A stretch of DNA of 64,000 bases, taken from positions 596,602 to 660,601 of the forward strand of contig NZ_CANMED010000003.1 in NCBI RefSeq assembly GCF_947496855.1. The letters run 5' to 3'. Positions 25,338 through 33,112 of this stretch are shown in pieces. This DNA is from an uncultured Aquimarina sp. GTDB lineage: Bacteria; Bacteroidota; Bacteroidia; Flavobacteriales; Flavobacteriaceae. The translations under genes were made by a program, and so were the position numbers. The notes under the pieces are model-generated. The model saw nothing but the letters and a program-made list of their open reading frames with translations. It did not search any database and was not told the DNA's origin. Positions within the stretch are counted from its first letter, which is position 1. Each line of letters starts with the position of its first letter.

Positions 25338-26795
25338 ATGCAACCCATACATATTCTGCTTTTAATCGCTGCTTACTTTGGTGTATTACTTTTAATTTCA
25401 TATTTCACAGGAAAAAGTTCAGGAAATGAAGCTTTTTTTAAAGCAAATAAACAATCCCCTTGGTATATAGTTGCTTTTGGAATGATTGGTGCCTCATTAA
25501 GTGGAGTAACATTTATTTCTGTTCCTGGATGGGTCGAGGGTGCACAGTTTAGTTATATGCAGGTTGTTTTCGGATATCTGGTTGGGTATTTTATCATTGC
25601 ATATATCTTGATGCCTATCTATTACAAATTGAATGTCACCTCTATTTATCAATATCTAGAAGAAAGGTTTGGAGTAGTTAGTTATAAAACAGGAGCTTTC
25701 TTTTTCTTCATATCTAGAGTTTTAGGTGCTTCTTTTAGACTATATCTTGTGGCAATTGTATTGCAACAATACATTTTTGATGAATGGAATATACCTTTCG
25801 AAATTACTGTTATCCTTTCGATACTTCTTATATGGATATATACTTTTAGAGGAGGCATCAAAACAATTGTTTGGACAGATACATTACAGACATTATTTAT
25901 GTTAATAGCAGTAGGGACTGCGATATTTTATATTAATGATCAATTAGGATGGTCATTCTCAGAGTTTCTTTCTTCCGAAGAATTAAAAAACTATGATAAA
26001 ATATTTTTCTTTGACAGCTTTTTAGAAAAAAATCATTTCTTCAAGTCATTTATCGGAGGTATGTTTATTGCTATATGTATGACAGGATTAGATCAGGATA
26101 TGATGCAAAAAAACTTAACTTGTCGTAATTTAAAAGAGGCACAGAAAAACATGGTTTCTTTTAGTCTAGTACTAATTGTAGTAAACTTTATTTTTCTTTT
26201 ATTAGGTGCTTTACTTTTTATATACGCAGATCAATTTAATATAGCTACTCCAATAGTAGATGGAAATACCAAAACAGATTTGTTATTTCCTGAAATAGCA
26301 ATTAATGGTGGATTAGGCATCGTATTGGCTGTCGCCTTTATTCTTGGTTTAGTCGCTGCAGCATATAGTAGTGCAGATAGTGCACTGACTTCCCTAACAA
26401 CTTCTTTCTGTATTGATTTTTTAGGAATCGAGAAAAAAGACAAGCAAGATCAAGTAGCGATCAGAAAGAAGACTCATATTGCTATGAGTGTCTTATTAAT
26501 TATTGTGATTATAATTTTCAAACATGTATTAACCGAAAATGTAATCAGTAATTTACTAACTGTTGCTACTTTCACCTACGGTCCATTACTAGGATTATTT
26601 GCTTTCGGGATTTTTACCAATCACAAAGTAAAGGATAAGTATACGTGGATTGTAGCGTTGATCTCTGTTTTGGTTATTATTGGTGTATGGAAAATACCTT
26701 CTGAATTAATCGGTGATTATAAAATTGGTTATGAATTACTTCCGCTTAATGGGTTACTTACATTCATAGGACTAATATTGATTCGTAGAAAGTAA
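25338..26795 (+). CDS. Sodium:solute symporter (SSS family)
   Basis: A 485-residue inner-membrane carrier with about 13 helices. Family marks include the opening [18 protein letters not shown] and the substrate-path stretch [18 protein letters not shown], then [31 protein letters not shown] is the conserved helix near the sodium site. The substrate is not predictable; sugars, amino acids, nucleosides or sialic acids are all transported by relatives. It converges with and overlaps the CoA-binding gene by 24 bases at their 3' ends. Confidence 0.9.
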   Translation: MQPIHILLLIAAYFGVLLLISYFTGKSSGNEAFFKANKQSPWYIVAFGMIGASLSGVTFISVPGWVEGAQFSYMQVVFGYLVGYFIIAYILMPIYYKLNVTSIYQYLEERFGVVSYKTGAFFFFISRVLGASFRLYLVAIVLQQYIFDEWNIPFEITVILSILLIWIYTFRGGIKTIVWTDTLQTLFMLIAVGTAIFYINDQLGWSFSEFLSSEELKNYDKIFFFDSFLEKNHFFKSFIGGMFIAICMTGLDQDMMQKNLTCRNLKEAQKNMVSFSLVLIVVNFIFLLLGALLFIYADQFNIATPIVDGNTKTDLLFPEIAINGGLGIVLAVAFILGLVAAAYSSADSALTSLTTSFCIDFLGIEKKDKQDQVAIRKKTHIAMSVLLIIVIIIFKHVLTENVISNLLTVATFTYGPLLGLFAFGIFTNHKVKDKYTWIVALISVLVIIGVWKIPSELIGDYKIGYELLPLNGLLTFIGLILIRRK

Positions 26796-27134
26796 CACTA
26801 ATGTACAAGCAACCTCAGCTTCTATAGTAGATCGCTTCAGGATGTCATACAATTCTGGGTTTTCAGTTCCCGGGTTAAAAATGACTCTTCTGGGATTAAG
26901 ACTCACGATATATTCATAATATTGCTTTTGTCGAGCTGGATTAAGATATAACGTAATGGTATCAATATCATCAAAATCAATCAAATCAGTCTCTATTTTA
27001 ATCCCAGACACTTCTCCTTCGCGAAGCCCAAAAGCAACTACATTCTGTTTATGGTTTACTAATCTATGAATAGCTAGATTAGAATATCGATTAGATTTTA
27101 AGGAAGCTCCCAATACCAAGGTCTTTTTGGACAT
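26772..27134 (-). CDS. CoA-binding (Rossmann-fold) protein
   Basis: A 120-residue single-domain protein of the CoA_binding_2/YccU family. The nucleotide-binding opening is [37 protein letters not shown] is the second conserved stretch. Relatives bind CoA or nucleotides, and their physiological role is unclear. The 3' end overlaps the convergent symporter gene by 24 bases. Confidence 0.85.
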   Translation of the reverse strand: MSKKTLVLGASLKSNRYSNLAIHRLVNHKQNVVAFGLREGEVSGIKIETDLIDFDDIDTITLYLNPARQKQYYEYIVSLNPRRVIFNPGTENPELYDILKRSTIEAEVACTLVLLSTNQY

Positions 27135-27286
27135 ATTACTTAATAATTTAACCGCAAAATAAAGTTAATACCATAGTGTTTCATCGTTTAAACGTTAAAA
27201 ATAAACCCAAAAATGTTAAAAACAAAAACGAGCTGTAACATAAGCCCTGCCTCTCGCGTCTTATAAGAAAGAAATAAGATTTTTCA

Positions 27287-27400
27287 TAAATTTAGTTAGT
27301 TAGTTAGTTACTTAATAATCAAATTTTATTCATAGTTGATGGTTAGTGTTACTATTTGATTATTATAGAAGACCGCCCCTTATCCAGGGGCGGTCTTTGA
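27287..27400 (+). ncRNA. Candidate structured small RNA
   Basis: In the 435-base gap before the receptor gene there is a compact structured unit. It starts with a -7-like TAAATTTA (27287-27294) and a TTAG repeat (27292-27310). A 12-bp perfect stem follows: TAATAATCAAAT (27313-27324) with ATTTGATTATTA (27354-27365). Four bases later comes a 12-bp GC-rich hairpin: AAGACCGCCCCT (27369-27380) with AGGGGCGGTCTT (27386-27397). No ORF fits. The final hairpin lacks a long T tract (TGATTATAT), so it may be a terminator or part of the RNA. It may belong to the Flavo-1 class, but I am not certain. Nothing else is evident in 27135-27286 or 27401-27569. Confidence 0.5.
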
Positions 27401-27569
27401 TTATATAATTTATTGTTAAAAAAGACTTATGGTGTAACAGATTTTACACTAAGTCGTCATATATCAAACACGCCTAATCAACGTGTGCAAGAACTGAAAA
27501 CATGTGCAAACGTATTATGCAATACAAAGTACATTGCTTAACATAAAAATCAATCAAATAAACGTTCAG

Positions 27570-29990
27570 ATGAAAACAATCAATCTACTTGGTCGATATA
27601 CAGGCCAAAAACTAATTCTTTTTTTTCTATCATTATGCTGTGCTATAGTAACAGCACAACCCAATAATGATGCAGTTATAGGAACTGTAAAGGGAACAGT
27701 AATCGATAAAGGTCTTAACCAACCTATACCCTACGCCACTATTATTATTAATGATGGGGCTGAAAAATTAATCAGTGGTGGTATTACCAAAGAAGACGGA
27801 ACTTTTTTAATTACGGATATTCCAAAAGGAAGTTATACTTTAAAAATACAATTTATAGGATATACTAGTTATACCCAACCTATTGAAGTTTCTAGAAAAA
27901 GTAAAGATATAAATGCGGGTATAATTTATTTAGAAGAAGAAGCTCAGGCATTAGATGATGTCACCATTATTGCGGAGCGAACCACAATAGAGCAAAAAAT
28001 CGATAGAAAGGTAATTAATATTGGAAAAGATCTAACAACTACTGGAGGTACTGCTGCTGAAATTATGCAAAACATTCCATCGGTAAATGTGGATCAAGAT
28101 GGTAATATTGCATTACGTGGTAATCCCAATGTACAAATACTAATAGATGGTAAACCCACCAATATTTCTCCAACACAACTATTGAAACAAATTCCTTCTA
28201 CTTCTATTAAATCTGTAGAGTTAATTACCAACCCTTCTGCCAAATATAATCCAGAAGGAATGAGTGGTATTATTAATATTGTATTACGTAAAAACGCCAA
28301 TATCGGATTTAATGGAAACATAAATCTAGGAGTAAATTGGGATAAAAACGCACGATTTAACAGTTCCATAGATCTAAACTACAGAAGTGGTAAAATAAAT
28401 GTATACGGAAATTATGGTGCAAACATTACCAAAAACTTAAATCAAGGTTTTGTTTTTAGAGGAGACCAAAATTATAGAACTAATTTTCGTTTTCAGGATA
28501 ACAACAAATCTCACTTATTTAAGGTAGGATTTGATTATTATATAAATGACCATAATACAGTATCCTTTTACACAAATCAAAATTTATTCGACGGCGCCAC
28601 GTCGGGAACAACAGATATACTCTTTTTTGATACACCAGAAGACAATATTTTTCAAGATCTTATAAATAACAATAATAATCTTGGGTCTACTTATAACTTT
28701 GATTATAAGCATGACTTCAAAAAAGAAGGGCACAACATAGAACTAGAAGTTGATTATAATGTTTTCGATGGGGATAGCGACGATGATTTCAACTTTATTG
28801 GAGGATCTACATTAAATTATAATGATGTACTAAATAACGAAAGAACAAACACAACAATCAACTTGGATTATGTTAACCCTTTATCAGAAAAAGCAAAACT
28901 AGAACTAGGTTATGAAGGTCGATTAAGGCGAACTGATAACGAATATGAGTCTACTTTATTTGATGATTCTAAGTATCAATATGATAGAGATATTCACGCA
29001 CTATATGCTACTTATGGAAAAAACTATGAGAAATGGTCATATCAACTTGGAGCGAGATTGGAAAATTATCAAGTAGAAGCAATTTTTAATAATGAGAAGG
29101 TATTTGAAGATGATATTTTTACGATCTATCCATCTGCTTATCTAACCTACGCGCCAGAAGAAAAAAACACTTATCAATTAAGCTATAGTCGTAGAGTAGA
29201 TAGACCAGGATTAAATCAAGTAAACCCAATTAGAGAATGGAGTACGCCTAGAATTACTTCTAGAGGAAATCCTGAGTTAGATCCTCAATTCACAAATTCT
29301 ATTGAGTTAAATTACACTCGTAAACTAATTGGCGGATCCATTACTGCTGGAACATTTTATCGTCTTATTAATGATGAAATCAATCAAACATTACTGGCGG
29401 ATCCAACTGTAGAAGAAGGTCAGATACTTACTTTTGAAAATTTTGACAATAATTCTGCCTATGGAATAGAAATTTCCAGTAATTATCGTCCAACAAAATG
29501 GTGGAATTTTAATGCAAGTTTTGATCTCTATGCTCAGACTCAAAAAGGTATTGTAGAAGATATTATAGAAGTTAATGGAATGGATGAAATTATCCAAGTA
29601 TCTAGTGAAGTGGAAGCTCTAGTTTATAATTTTAGAATAAACAATAATTTTAAAGCTACCAAAAACTTAACCTTTCAAATATTTGGGTTTTACCGAGGCG
29701 AACAAGAAGGAATCCAATTTAAAACAAAACCATTTTATTTCGTTAATACTGGAGCACGTTATAATTTCTTACAAGGAAAAGGGACTGCAAGTATTAATTT
29801 TAATGATATTTTTAATACAATGCGCTTTCGATTTTCTGGAGATTTTCCTTTTGAACAAAATGGAGAGTTTCAAGGAGAAACGCAAACCGTTTTTCTTGGA
29901 TTATCATATCGTTTTGGTAGTGGAAAAAACAGAAAAGTTTCCAGAAAAAGAAGAGATAAAAATGAAAAATCAGGTGGAGGAATACTTTAG
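27570..29990 (+). CDS. Outer-membrane TonB-type receptor with carboxypeptidase-regulatory domain
   Basis: From ATG 27570 the product has 806 residues. An upstream in-frame ATG at 27504 would add 22 residues before the signal peptide (KLILFFLSLCCAIVTAQ) and is less likely. Residues about 40-125 form a carboxypeptidase D regulatory-like domain (GTVIDKGLNQPIPYATIII). A plug-like domain follows (IMQNIPSVNVDQDGNIALRG, INIVLRKN), and then the OMP_b-brl_3 type barrel to the C-terminus. Such proteins are SusC-like in architecture but lack a SusD partner here. The substrate is unknown. The protein ends in a basic, glycine-rich tail (GSGKNRKVSRKRRDK) instead of a terminal Phe. Confidence 0.85.
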   Translation: MKTINLLGRYTGQKLILFFLSLCCAIVTAQPNNDAVIGTVKGTVIDKGLNQPIPYATIIINDGAEKLISGGITKEDGTFLITDIPKGSYTLKIQFIGYTSYTQPIEVSRKSKDINAGIIYLEEEAQALDDVTIIAERTTIEQKIDRKVINIGKDLTTTGGTAAEIMQNIPSVNVDQDGNIALRGNPNVQILIDGKPTNISPTQLLKQIPSTSIKSVELITNPSAKYNPEGMSGIINIVLRKNANIGFNGNINLGVNWDKNARFNSSIDLNYRSGKINVYGNYGANITKNLNQGFVFRGDQNYRTNFRFQDNNKSHLFKVGFDYYINDHNTVSFYTNQNLFDGATSGTTDILFFDTPEDNIFQDLINNNNNLGSTYNFDYKHDFKKEGHNIELEVDYNVFDGDSDDDFNFIGGSTLNYNDVLNNERTNTTINLDYVNPLSEKAKLELGYEGRLRRTDNEYESTLFDDSKYQYDRDIHALYATYGKNYEKWSYQLGARLENYQVEAIFNNEKVFEDDIFTIYPSAYLTYAPEEKNTYQLSYSRRVDRPGLNQVNPIREWSTPRITSRGNPELDPQFTNSIELNYTRKLIGGSITAGTFYRLINDEINQTLLADPTVEEGQILTFENFDNNSAYGIEISSNYRPTKWWNFNASFDLYAQTQKGIVEDIIEVNGMDEIIQVSSEVEALVYNFRINNNFKATKNLTFQIFGFYRGEQEGIQFKTKPFYFVNTGARYNFLQGKGTASINFNDIFNTMRFRFSGDFPFEQNGEFQGETQTVFLGLSYRFGSGKNRKVSRKRRDKNEKSGGGIL

Positions 29991-30200
29991 AGAAGTCAAA
30001 CAATATGTTAATTATATAAATTATTCGTATATTATTTGTTAATTTTATATATTACACAAACAAAAAACACTCAAAGTTAAAAAAACGCAAAAAATATACT
30101 GTTTTTGTAACACTATGAAAATTGTTACGTCTATTACAGTACCATCATGGTTATAATTTATTTGAATTAGCCTTTAAAGAAAAAAAATAACCCGGTAATA

Positions 30201-30234
30201 AAAAATCGCGAAGCTAACTAGTTTCGCGATTTTT
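30201..30234. terminator. Bidirectional terminator between the receptor gene and fabH
   Basis: AAAAATCGCGAA (30201-30212) pairs with TTCGCGATTTTT (30223-30234), with A and T tracts on both sides for the two converging genes. The 200 bases before it (30000-30200) are AT-rich and show no gene. Confidence 0.85.
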
Positions 30235-30258
30235 ATTTTATTCAAGTTTTAATTCTTT

Positions 30259-31269
30259 TTACCATTTAATAATTGCACTCCCCCAGGTAAAACCACTACC
30301 AAAAGCTGCTAACACTACTAAATCACCTTCTTTAATTTTTCCTTCTTCCCAAGCCTCTGTTAGAGCAATTGGAATTGAAGCCGCGGTAGTATTACCATAT
30401 CGCTGAATATTATTATATACCTGATCGTCGGATAATCTAAATTGCTTTTGCACAAATTGAGAAATTCTTAGATTGGCTTGGTGAGGTATCAACATGTTTA
30501 TATCCGTAGCAGCAAGATTATTTTTCTGTAATCCTTCATTGATAACTTCAGAGAAACGCACTACTGCATTTTTAAATACAAATTGACCATTCATATATGG
30601 ATAATAAGGTATATTTTCCTGATCATTTTCTTCAATAATCTCAGGAACCCAATGTTCTGTGCTTGGCCCTTCTAATGATAACTCCTTAGCGTGCGCACCT
30701 TCACTATGTAAATGTGTAGATAACACACCGCTTCCATCTTCTTTTTCATTTCTGGATAATATCATTGCTCCTGCTCCATCACCAAATATTACAGAAACTC
30801 CTCTACCTCTTGTAGTCATATCAAGTCCTCCACTATGGTTTTCACTACCTATAATCAAAACGTTCTTATACATGCCCGTTTTAATAAACTGATCTCCTAC
30901 AGATACCGCATATACAAATCCACTGCACTGATTACGAACATCTAGGGCCGGTATCGTATTCATATCCATCATATCCTGAACCCTGACTCCGCCTCCTGGA
31001 AAATACATATCTGGACTCAATGTTGCAAAAATGATAAGGTCTATATCATCTTTTGTTAATTTTGCTCTTTCTAGAGCTATTTTTGCTGCTTTTACTCCCA
31101 TAACAGAAGTACTATTTCCATCTCCCTTTTTGATATGACGTCTTTCTTTTATACCGGTACGTTCCTGAATCCAGGCATCATTAGTATCCATTACTTTAGA
31201 AAGATCGTTATTAGTTACAACATTTTCAGGAACATAACTACCTAATCCTGTTACTTTTGAAGTATACAT
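30259..31269 (-). CDS. fabH: 3-oxoacyl-ACP synthase III
   Basis: A 336-residue ketoacyl synthase that condenses an acyl-CoA with malonyl-ACP to start fatty acid synthesis. The catalytic triad is visible: Cys in DVRNQCSGFVYAV, His in LIPHQANLRI, Asn in QRYGNTTAASIP. The C-terminal GSGFTWGSAIIKW closes the thiolase fold. Unlike many bacteria, no plsX or rpmF lies upstream; instead there is a 1.8-kb gap. It could be one of several FabH paralogues, some of which make branched or special acyl chains. Confidence 0.92.
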   Translation of the reverse strand: MYTSKVTGLGSYVPENVVTNNDLSKVMDTNDAWIQERTGIKERRHIKKGDGNSTSVMGVKAAKIALERAKLTKDDIDLIIFATLSPDMYFPGGGVRVQDMMDMNTIPALDVRNQCSGFVYAVSVGDQFIKTGMYKNVLIIGSENHSGGLDMTTRGRGVSVIFGDGAGAMILSRNEKEDGSGVLSTHLHSEGAHAKELSLEGPSTEHWVPEIIEENDQENIPYYPYMNGQFVFKNAVVRFSEVINEGLQKNNLAATDINMLIPHQANLRISQFVQKQFRLSDDQVYNNIQRYGNTTAASIPIALTEAWEEGKIKEGDLVVLAAFGSGFTWGSAIIKW

Positions 31270-31304
31270 ATATTATAATATTGAGTGTGTATTGTGCGTA
31301 ATTA

Positions 31305-31326
31305 TAGCATAATACTTATTATGCTA
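31305..31326. repeat. Perfect 10-bp inverted repeat upstream of fabH
   Basis: TAGCATAATA (31305-31314) and TATTATGCTA (31317-31326) form a palindrome with a two-base centre, 36 bases before the fabH start. Fourteen bases farther, GCAAGA/TCTTGC (31340-31345/31353-31358) followed by CTTTTTG forms a second small hairpin. Position suggests an operator for fabH or the end of a rightward transcript; neither can be chosen from sequence. Confidence 0.4.
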
Positions 31327-31490
31327 GAAAAACTAAAGAGCAAGATATGTATTCTTGCCTTTTTGATAAAAGAAACCGCAATCTTATTGTATGCACGCAT
31401 AACAAAATCACCGTGTTCTTCAATTACATATTAAGAGTATTCCAAGAAAATACTATGTTTATTGGCAATAACCTAACACAAAAAGAACAG

Positions 31491-31753
31491 TTAAAACTTT
31501 AATATTTCTTTTGATATTTTATTCACATTATCAGTGACCTCAACCCTATACACTCCTGAAGAAAAGAATTTAAAGACAAATTATTTTTTGATTTTATAAT
31601 TTGCCTTTTTTTATTATATAAGACAAAAGAAACATTAGCATCCTCCTCATCTAAATCTATATAAATAACATTTGAAGATTAAATTAAATATACAGAAAAT
31701 GCATACTCTAAAGTTTCCTTTAAATCATTTTTAAATATAGAATGTGTATTCAT
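31491..31753 (-). pseudogene. Decayed C-terminal sorting domain of a T9SS secreted protein
   Basis: Read on the minus strand this encodes a recognisable type A T9SS sorting domain in two frames. The first frame gives AFSVY, then Leu-Ile-stop, then SSNVIYIDLDEEDANVSF, VLYNKKRQIIK and NLSLNS. The second gives SSGVYRVEVTDNVNKISKEI, then LKF and TAA at 31493-31491. The usual PNP after SVY has become L-I-stop (stop at 31681-31679). One base is missing between NS and SSGVY, near 31563. No cargo domain remains upstream. I infer the last remains of a deleted secreted protein. Confidence 0.75.
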
Positions 31754-32176
31754 ATTAAACTATTTTCTTGTTTCAAAATAATAATTCTTAATACTTTAGA
31801 TAGAATTAATATTAAGAATCATTATGACTAAAACTACTGATTTAAAATATCTGAGTAGCGCGAAAACTTTTTGTAAAAATCACTTTTTTCGACTAATGAT
31901 TAATAAAATCTACAAACGTATATCAATAATAACCTTCGATTATCATTTTCTAAAAAAAACAGAAAAACGAATTACATGATTTTTAGTTTCTAATAAGATA
32001 ACTCATTAAACAGTAAATATCATGATACTAACATCGGAAAAATCCCTTATTAAAAATTTGAAATAAAGTTTGCACCTCTTGTGAAACATAAAAACTACTT
32101 TCTATCAAATAGTACGATATCCCGACAAAAGAGTTTACAAAATGTTAAAACACCCGTTTAAACCTACAATAACAAT

Positions 32177-32211
32177 TGTTAAATTAAACATAAAATATCG
32201 TTAATTTAACA
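32177..32211. repeat. 11-bp inverted repeat upstream of the small-ORF unit
   Basis: TGTTAAATTAA (32177-32187) and TTAATTTAACA (32201-32211) are perfect inverted copies separated by 13 bases, about 110 bases upstream of the promoter at 32321. It could be an operator or simply an AT-rich palindrome. Confidence 0.35.
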
Positions 32212-32320
32212 CATTAAACATCTTAATTAAAGATGTTTAAAATATCTTAAAAATATAAAAATAAGTCAAAACCATATTTTAATTCATGTAAAACCATATT
32301 TATTATCGAAGTGTAATTCC

Positions 32321-32328
32321 TACATTTG
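32321..32328 (+). promoter_or_regulatory. -7 element for the small-ORF unit
   Basis: TACATTTG is a full match to TAnnTTTG, with TTTA (32299-32302) 18 bases upstream as a -33 element. Transcription would begin near 32335, giving a leader of about 55 bases before the first small ORF. Confidence 0.55.
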
Positions 32329-32389
32329 ACCCGAGGCTGTTATCATAGTAAAAATTCAAAAAAGAGCAACCAACTCTAAATAATAAACT

Positions 32390-32491
32390 ATGGAAACAAT
32401 ATTAAATTTTTACCATCTTTACTTAAGCAAATCTCATCTCCTTTTAATCAGGAATAAGCGGGTTCAATGCTACGGAACGTATAATGAATAG
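32390..32491 (+). CDS. Candidate 33-residue small ORF (possible leader peptide)
   Basis: ATG at 32390 opens 33 codons ending in TAG at 32489-32491. The product (ETILNFYHLYLSKSHLLLIR, then a hydrophilic end) has no recognised family. Its last codons overlap the ATG of the next small ORF in the sequence ATGAATAG, a typical arrangement for translational coupling. A matching promoter lies upstream and a terminator downstream. Coding status is unproven at this length. Confidence 0.35.
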   Translation: METILNFYHLYLSKSHLLLIRNKRVQCYGTYNE

Positions 32492-32591
32492 ATTTGATAA
32501 ATTCCATCGCATATTAACCAAAACTTCTTTATTCTTAACTGCCTTAATAATCGTTTTACTTATTGCCTGCATCATTCTTCAAGTTTTTTAA
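32484..32591 (+). CDS. Candidate 35-residue single-pass membrane peptide
   Basis: ATG at 32484 overlaps the end of the previous small ORF by eight bases. The product has a short basic N-terminus (MNRFDKFHRILTKTS), one strongly hydrophobic helix (FLTALIIVLLIACIILQVF) and then stops. This positive-inside, single-helix layout is typical of small regulatory membrane proteins and of type I toxins. The unit ends at the hairpin at 32734-32758. No homologue is known to me. Confidence 0.45.
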   Translation: MNRFDKFHRILTKTSLFLTALIIVLLIACIILQVF

Positions 32592-32733
32592 GTAGCATAA
32601 ACTTAGAGATGATTAAAAACATATATAATGATTGATTAAAATATCATATAGACAGCAAAACCAATCTTGAAAACCATGAAAATCTGTTAGTTAAGATAGC
32701 AGCCTCCATTTTCACTATTTCACAGAATTGGTT

Positions 32734-32762
32734 CCGGGAACTATTATTTAGTTCCCGGTTTT
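32734..32762 (+). terminator. Terminator of the small-ORF unit
   Basis: CCGGGAAC (32734-32741) pairs with GTTCCCGG (32751-32758), followed by TTTTA. It is the first of three CCGG-cored hairpins within 250 bases. Confidence 0.7.
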
Positions 32763-32834
32763 ACGAAACCATAAACGCAATACTCTATTTTGGTGTTTTA
32801 AAGTGCACAGCGGGTTATTTAGTATTGTCGTTTT

Positions 32835-32872
32835 TCCGGAGGTTTCTTATTTAATTATAATTGCCCTCCGGA
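32835..32872. repeat. Second CCGG-cored hairpin
   Basis: TCCGGAGG (32835-32842) pairs with CCTCCGGA (32865-32872) around a 22-base AT-rich loop. There is a T run before it and no T tract after it, so on the plus strand it is not a standard terminator. The preceding segment 32763-32834 shows no ORF. Confidence 0.5.
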
Positions 32873-32898
32873 TATAAATTTGTCCCCAACCAAAAAAA

Positions 32899-32906
32899 TA
32901 TCTTTG
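32899..32906 (+). promoter_or_regulatory. -7 element for a candidate short RNA
   Basis: TATCTTTG matches TAnnTTTG, with TTTG (32879-32882) 16 bases upstream, slightly closer than usual. It points rightward to a strong terminator 50 bases on, with no room for a protein. Confidence 0.45.
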
Positions 32907-32912
32907 AATTAA

Positions 32913-32988
32913 ACTTAACACACAATCATCTAATTTAATTTTAAAAGGTGTTTTCCGGGAGCTAGCCCCATAGCTTCCGGTTTTTTTT
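32913..32988 (+). ncRNA. Candidate 75-base small RNA ending in a strong terminator
   Basis: The RNA would begin after the -7 element at 32899 and end at a classic terminator: CCGGGAGCTA (32955-32964) with TAGCTTCCGG (32971-32980), one G-U pair, then eight T (32981-32988). No ORF lies inside. The start is inferred; the terminator is strong. Confidence 0.45.
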
Positions 32989-33034
32989 ATAAAAATCTCA
33001 CAATCATTCTTAATCTTATTATAGCTAAAAAAGT

Positions 33035-33064
33035 GAAAGGCACGCCAACCACAGCATGCCTTTC
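33035..33064 (-). terminator. Terminator of the tetR-aarF unit
   Basis: On the minus strand GAAAGGCA and TGCCTTTC (33064-33057 and 33042-33035) form an 8-bp stem followed by ACTTTTTTAG. It lies about 50 bases after the aarF stop. Confidence 0.7.
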
Positions 33065-33112
33065 TAACAACCTAACCAATAAATAAACAAACCAAAGCCA
33101 GTCGTAGACTGA

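Larger units (their letters stand above)
31270..33112. other. 1.8-kb gap without a large gene: remnant, small ORFs and hairpins
   Basis: No reading frame above about 60 codons looks real here. The stretch contains inverted repeats near the fabH start and a decayed T9SS C-terminus at 31491-31753. An AT-rich segment with two weak inverted repeats (31784-31819; 32216-32238) follows. Then come a promoter with two small ORFs and a terminator, a second hairpin, a probable short RNA with strong terminator, and the aarF terminator. Each is listed separately. Between 31820 and 32170 I see nothing specific. Confidence 0.6.

Noticed and set aside
27292..27310. TTAG repeat as a microsatellite or CRISPR-like array
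   Set aside because: Only four and three-quarter units without spacers; treated as the leading part of the RNA candidate.
27504..27569. Upstream start of the receptor gene
   Set aside because: It would place 22 residues before a normal signal peptide; ATG 27570 is preferred.
31299..31397. 32-codon minus-strand ORF upstream of fabH (MRAYNKIAVSFIKKA...)
   Set aside because: It runs through both hairpins, has no promoter or recognisable family, and a frame of this length is expected by chance.
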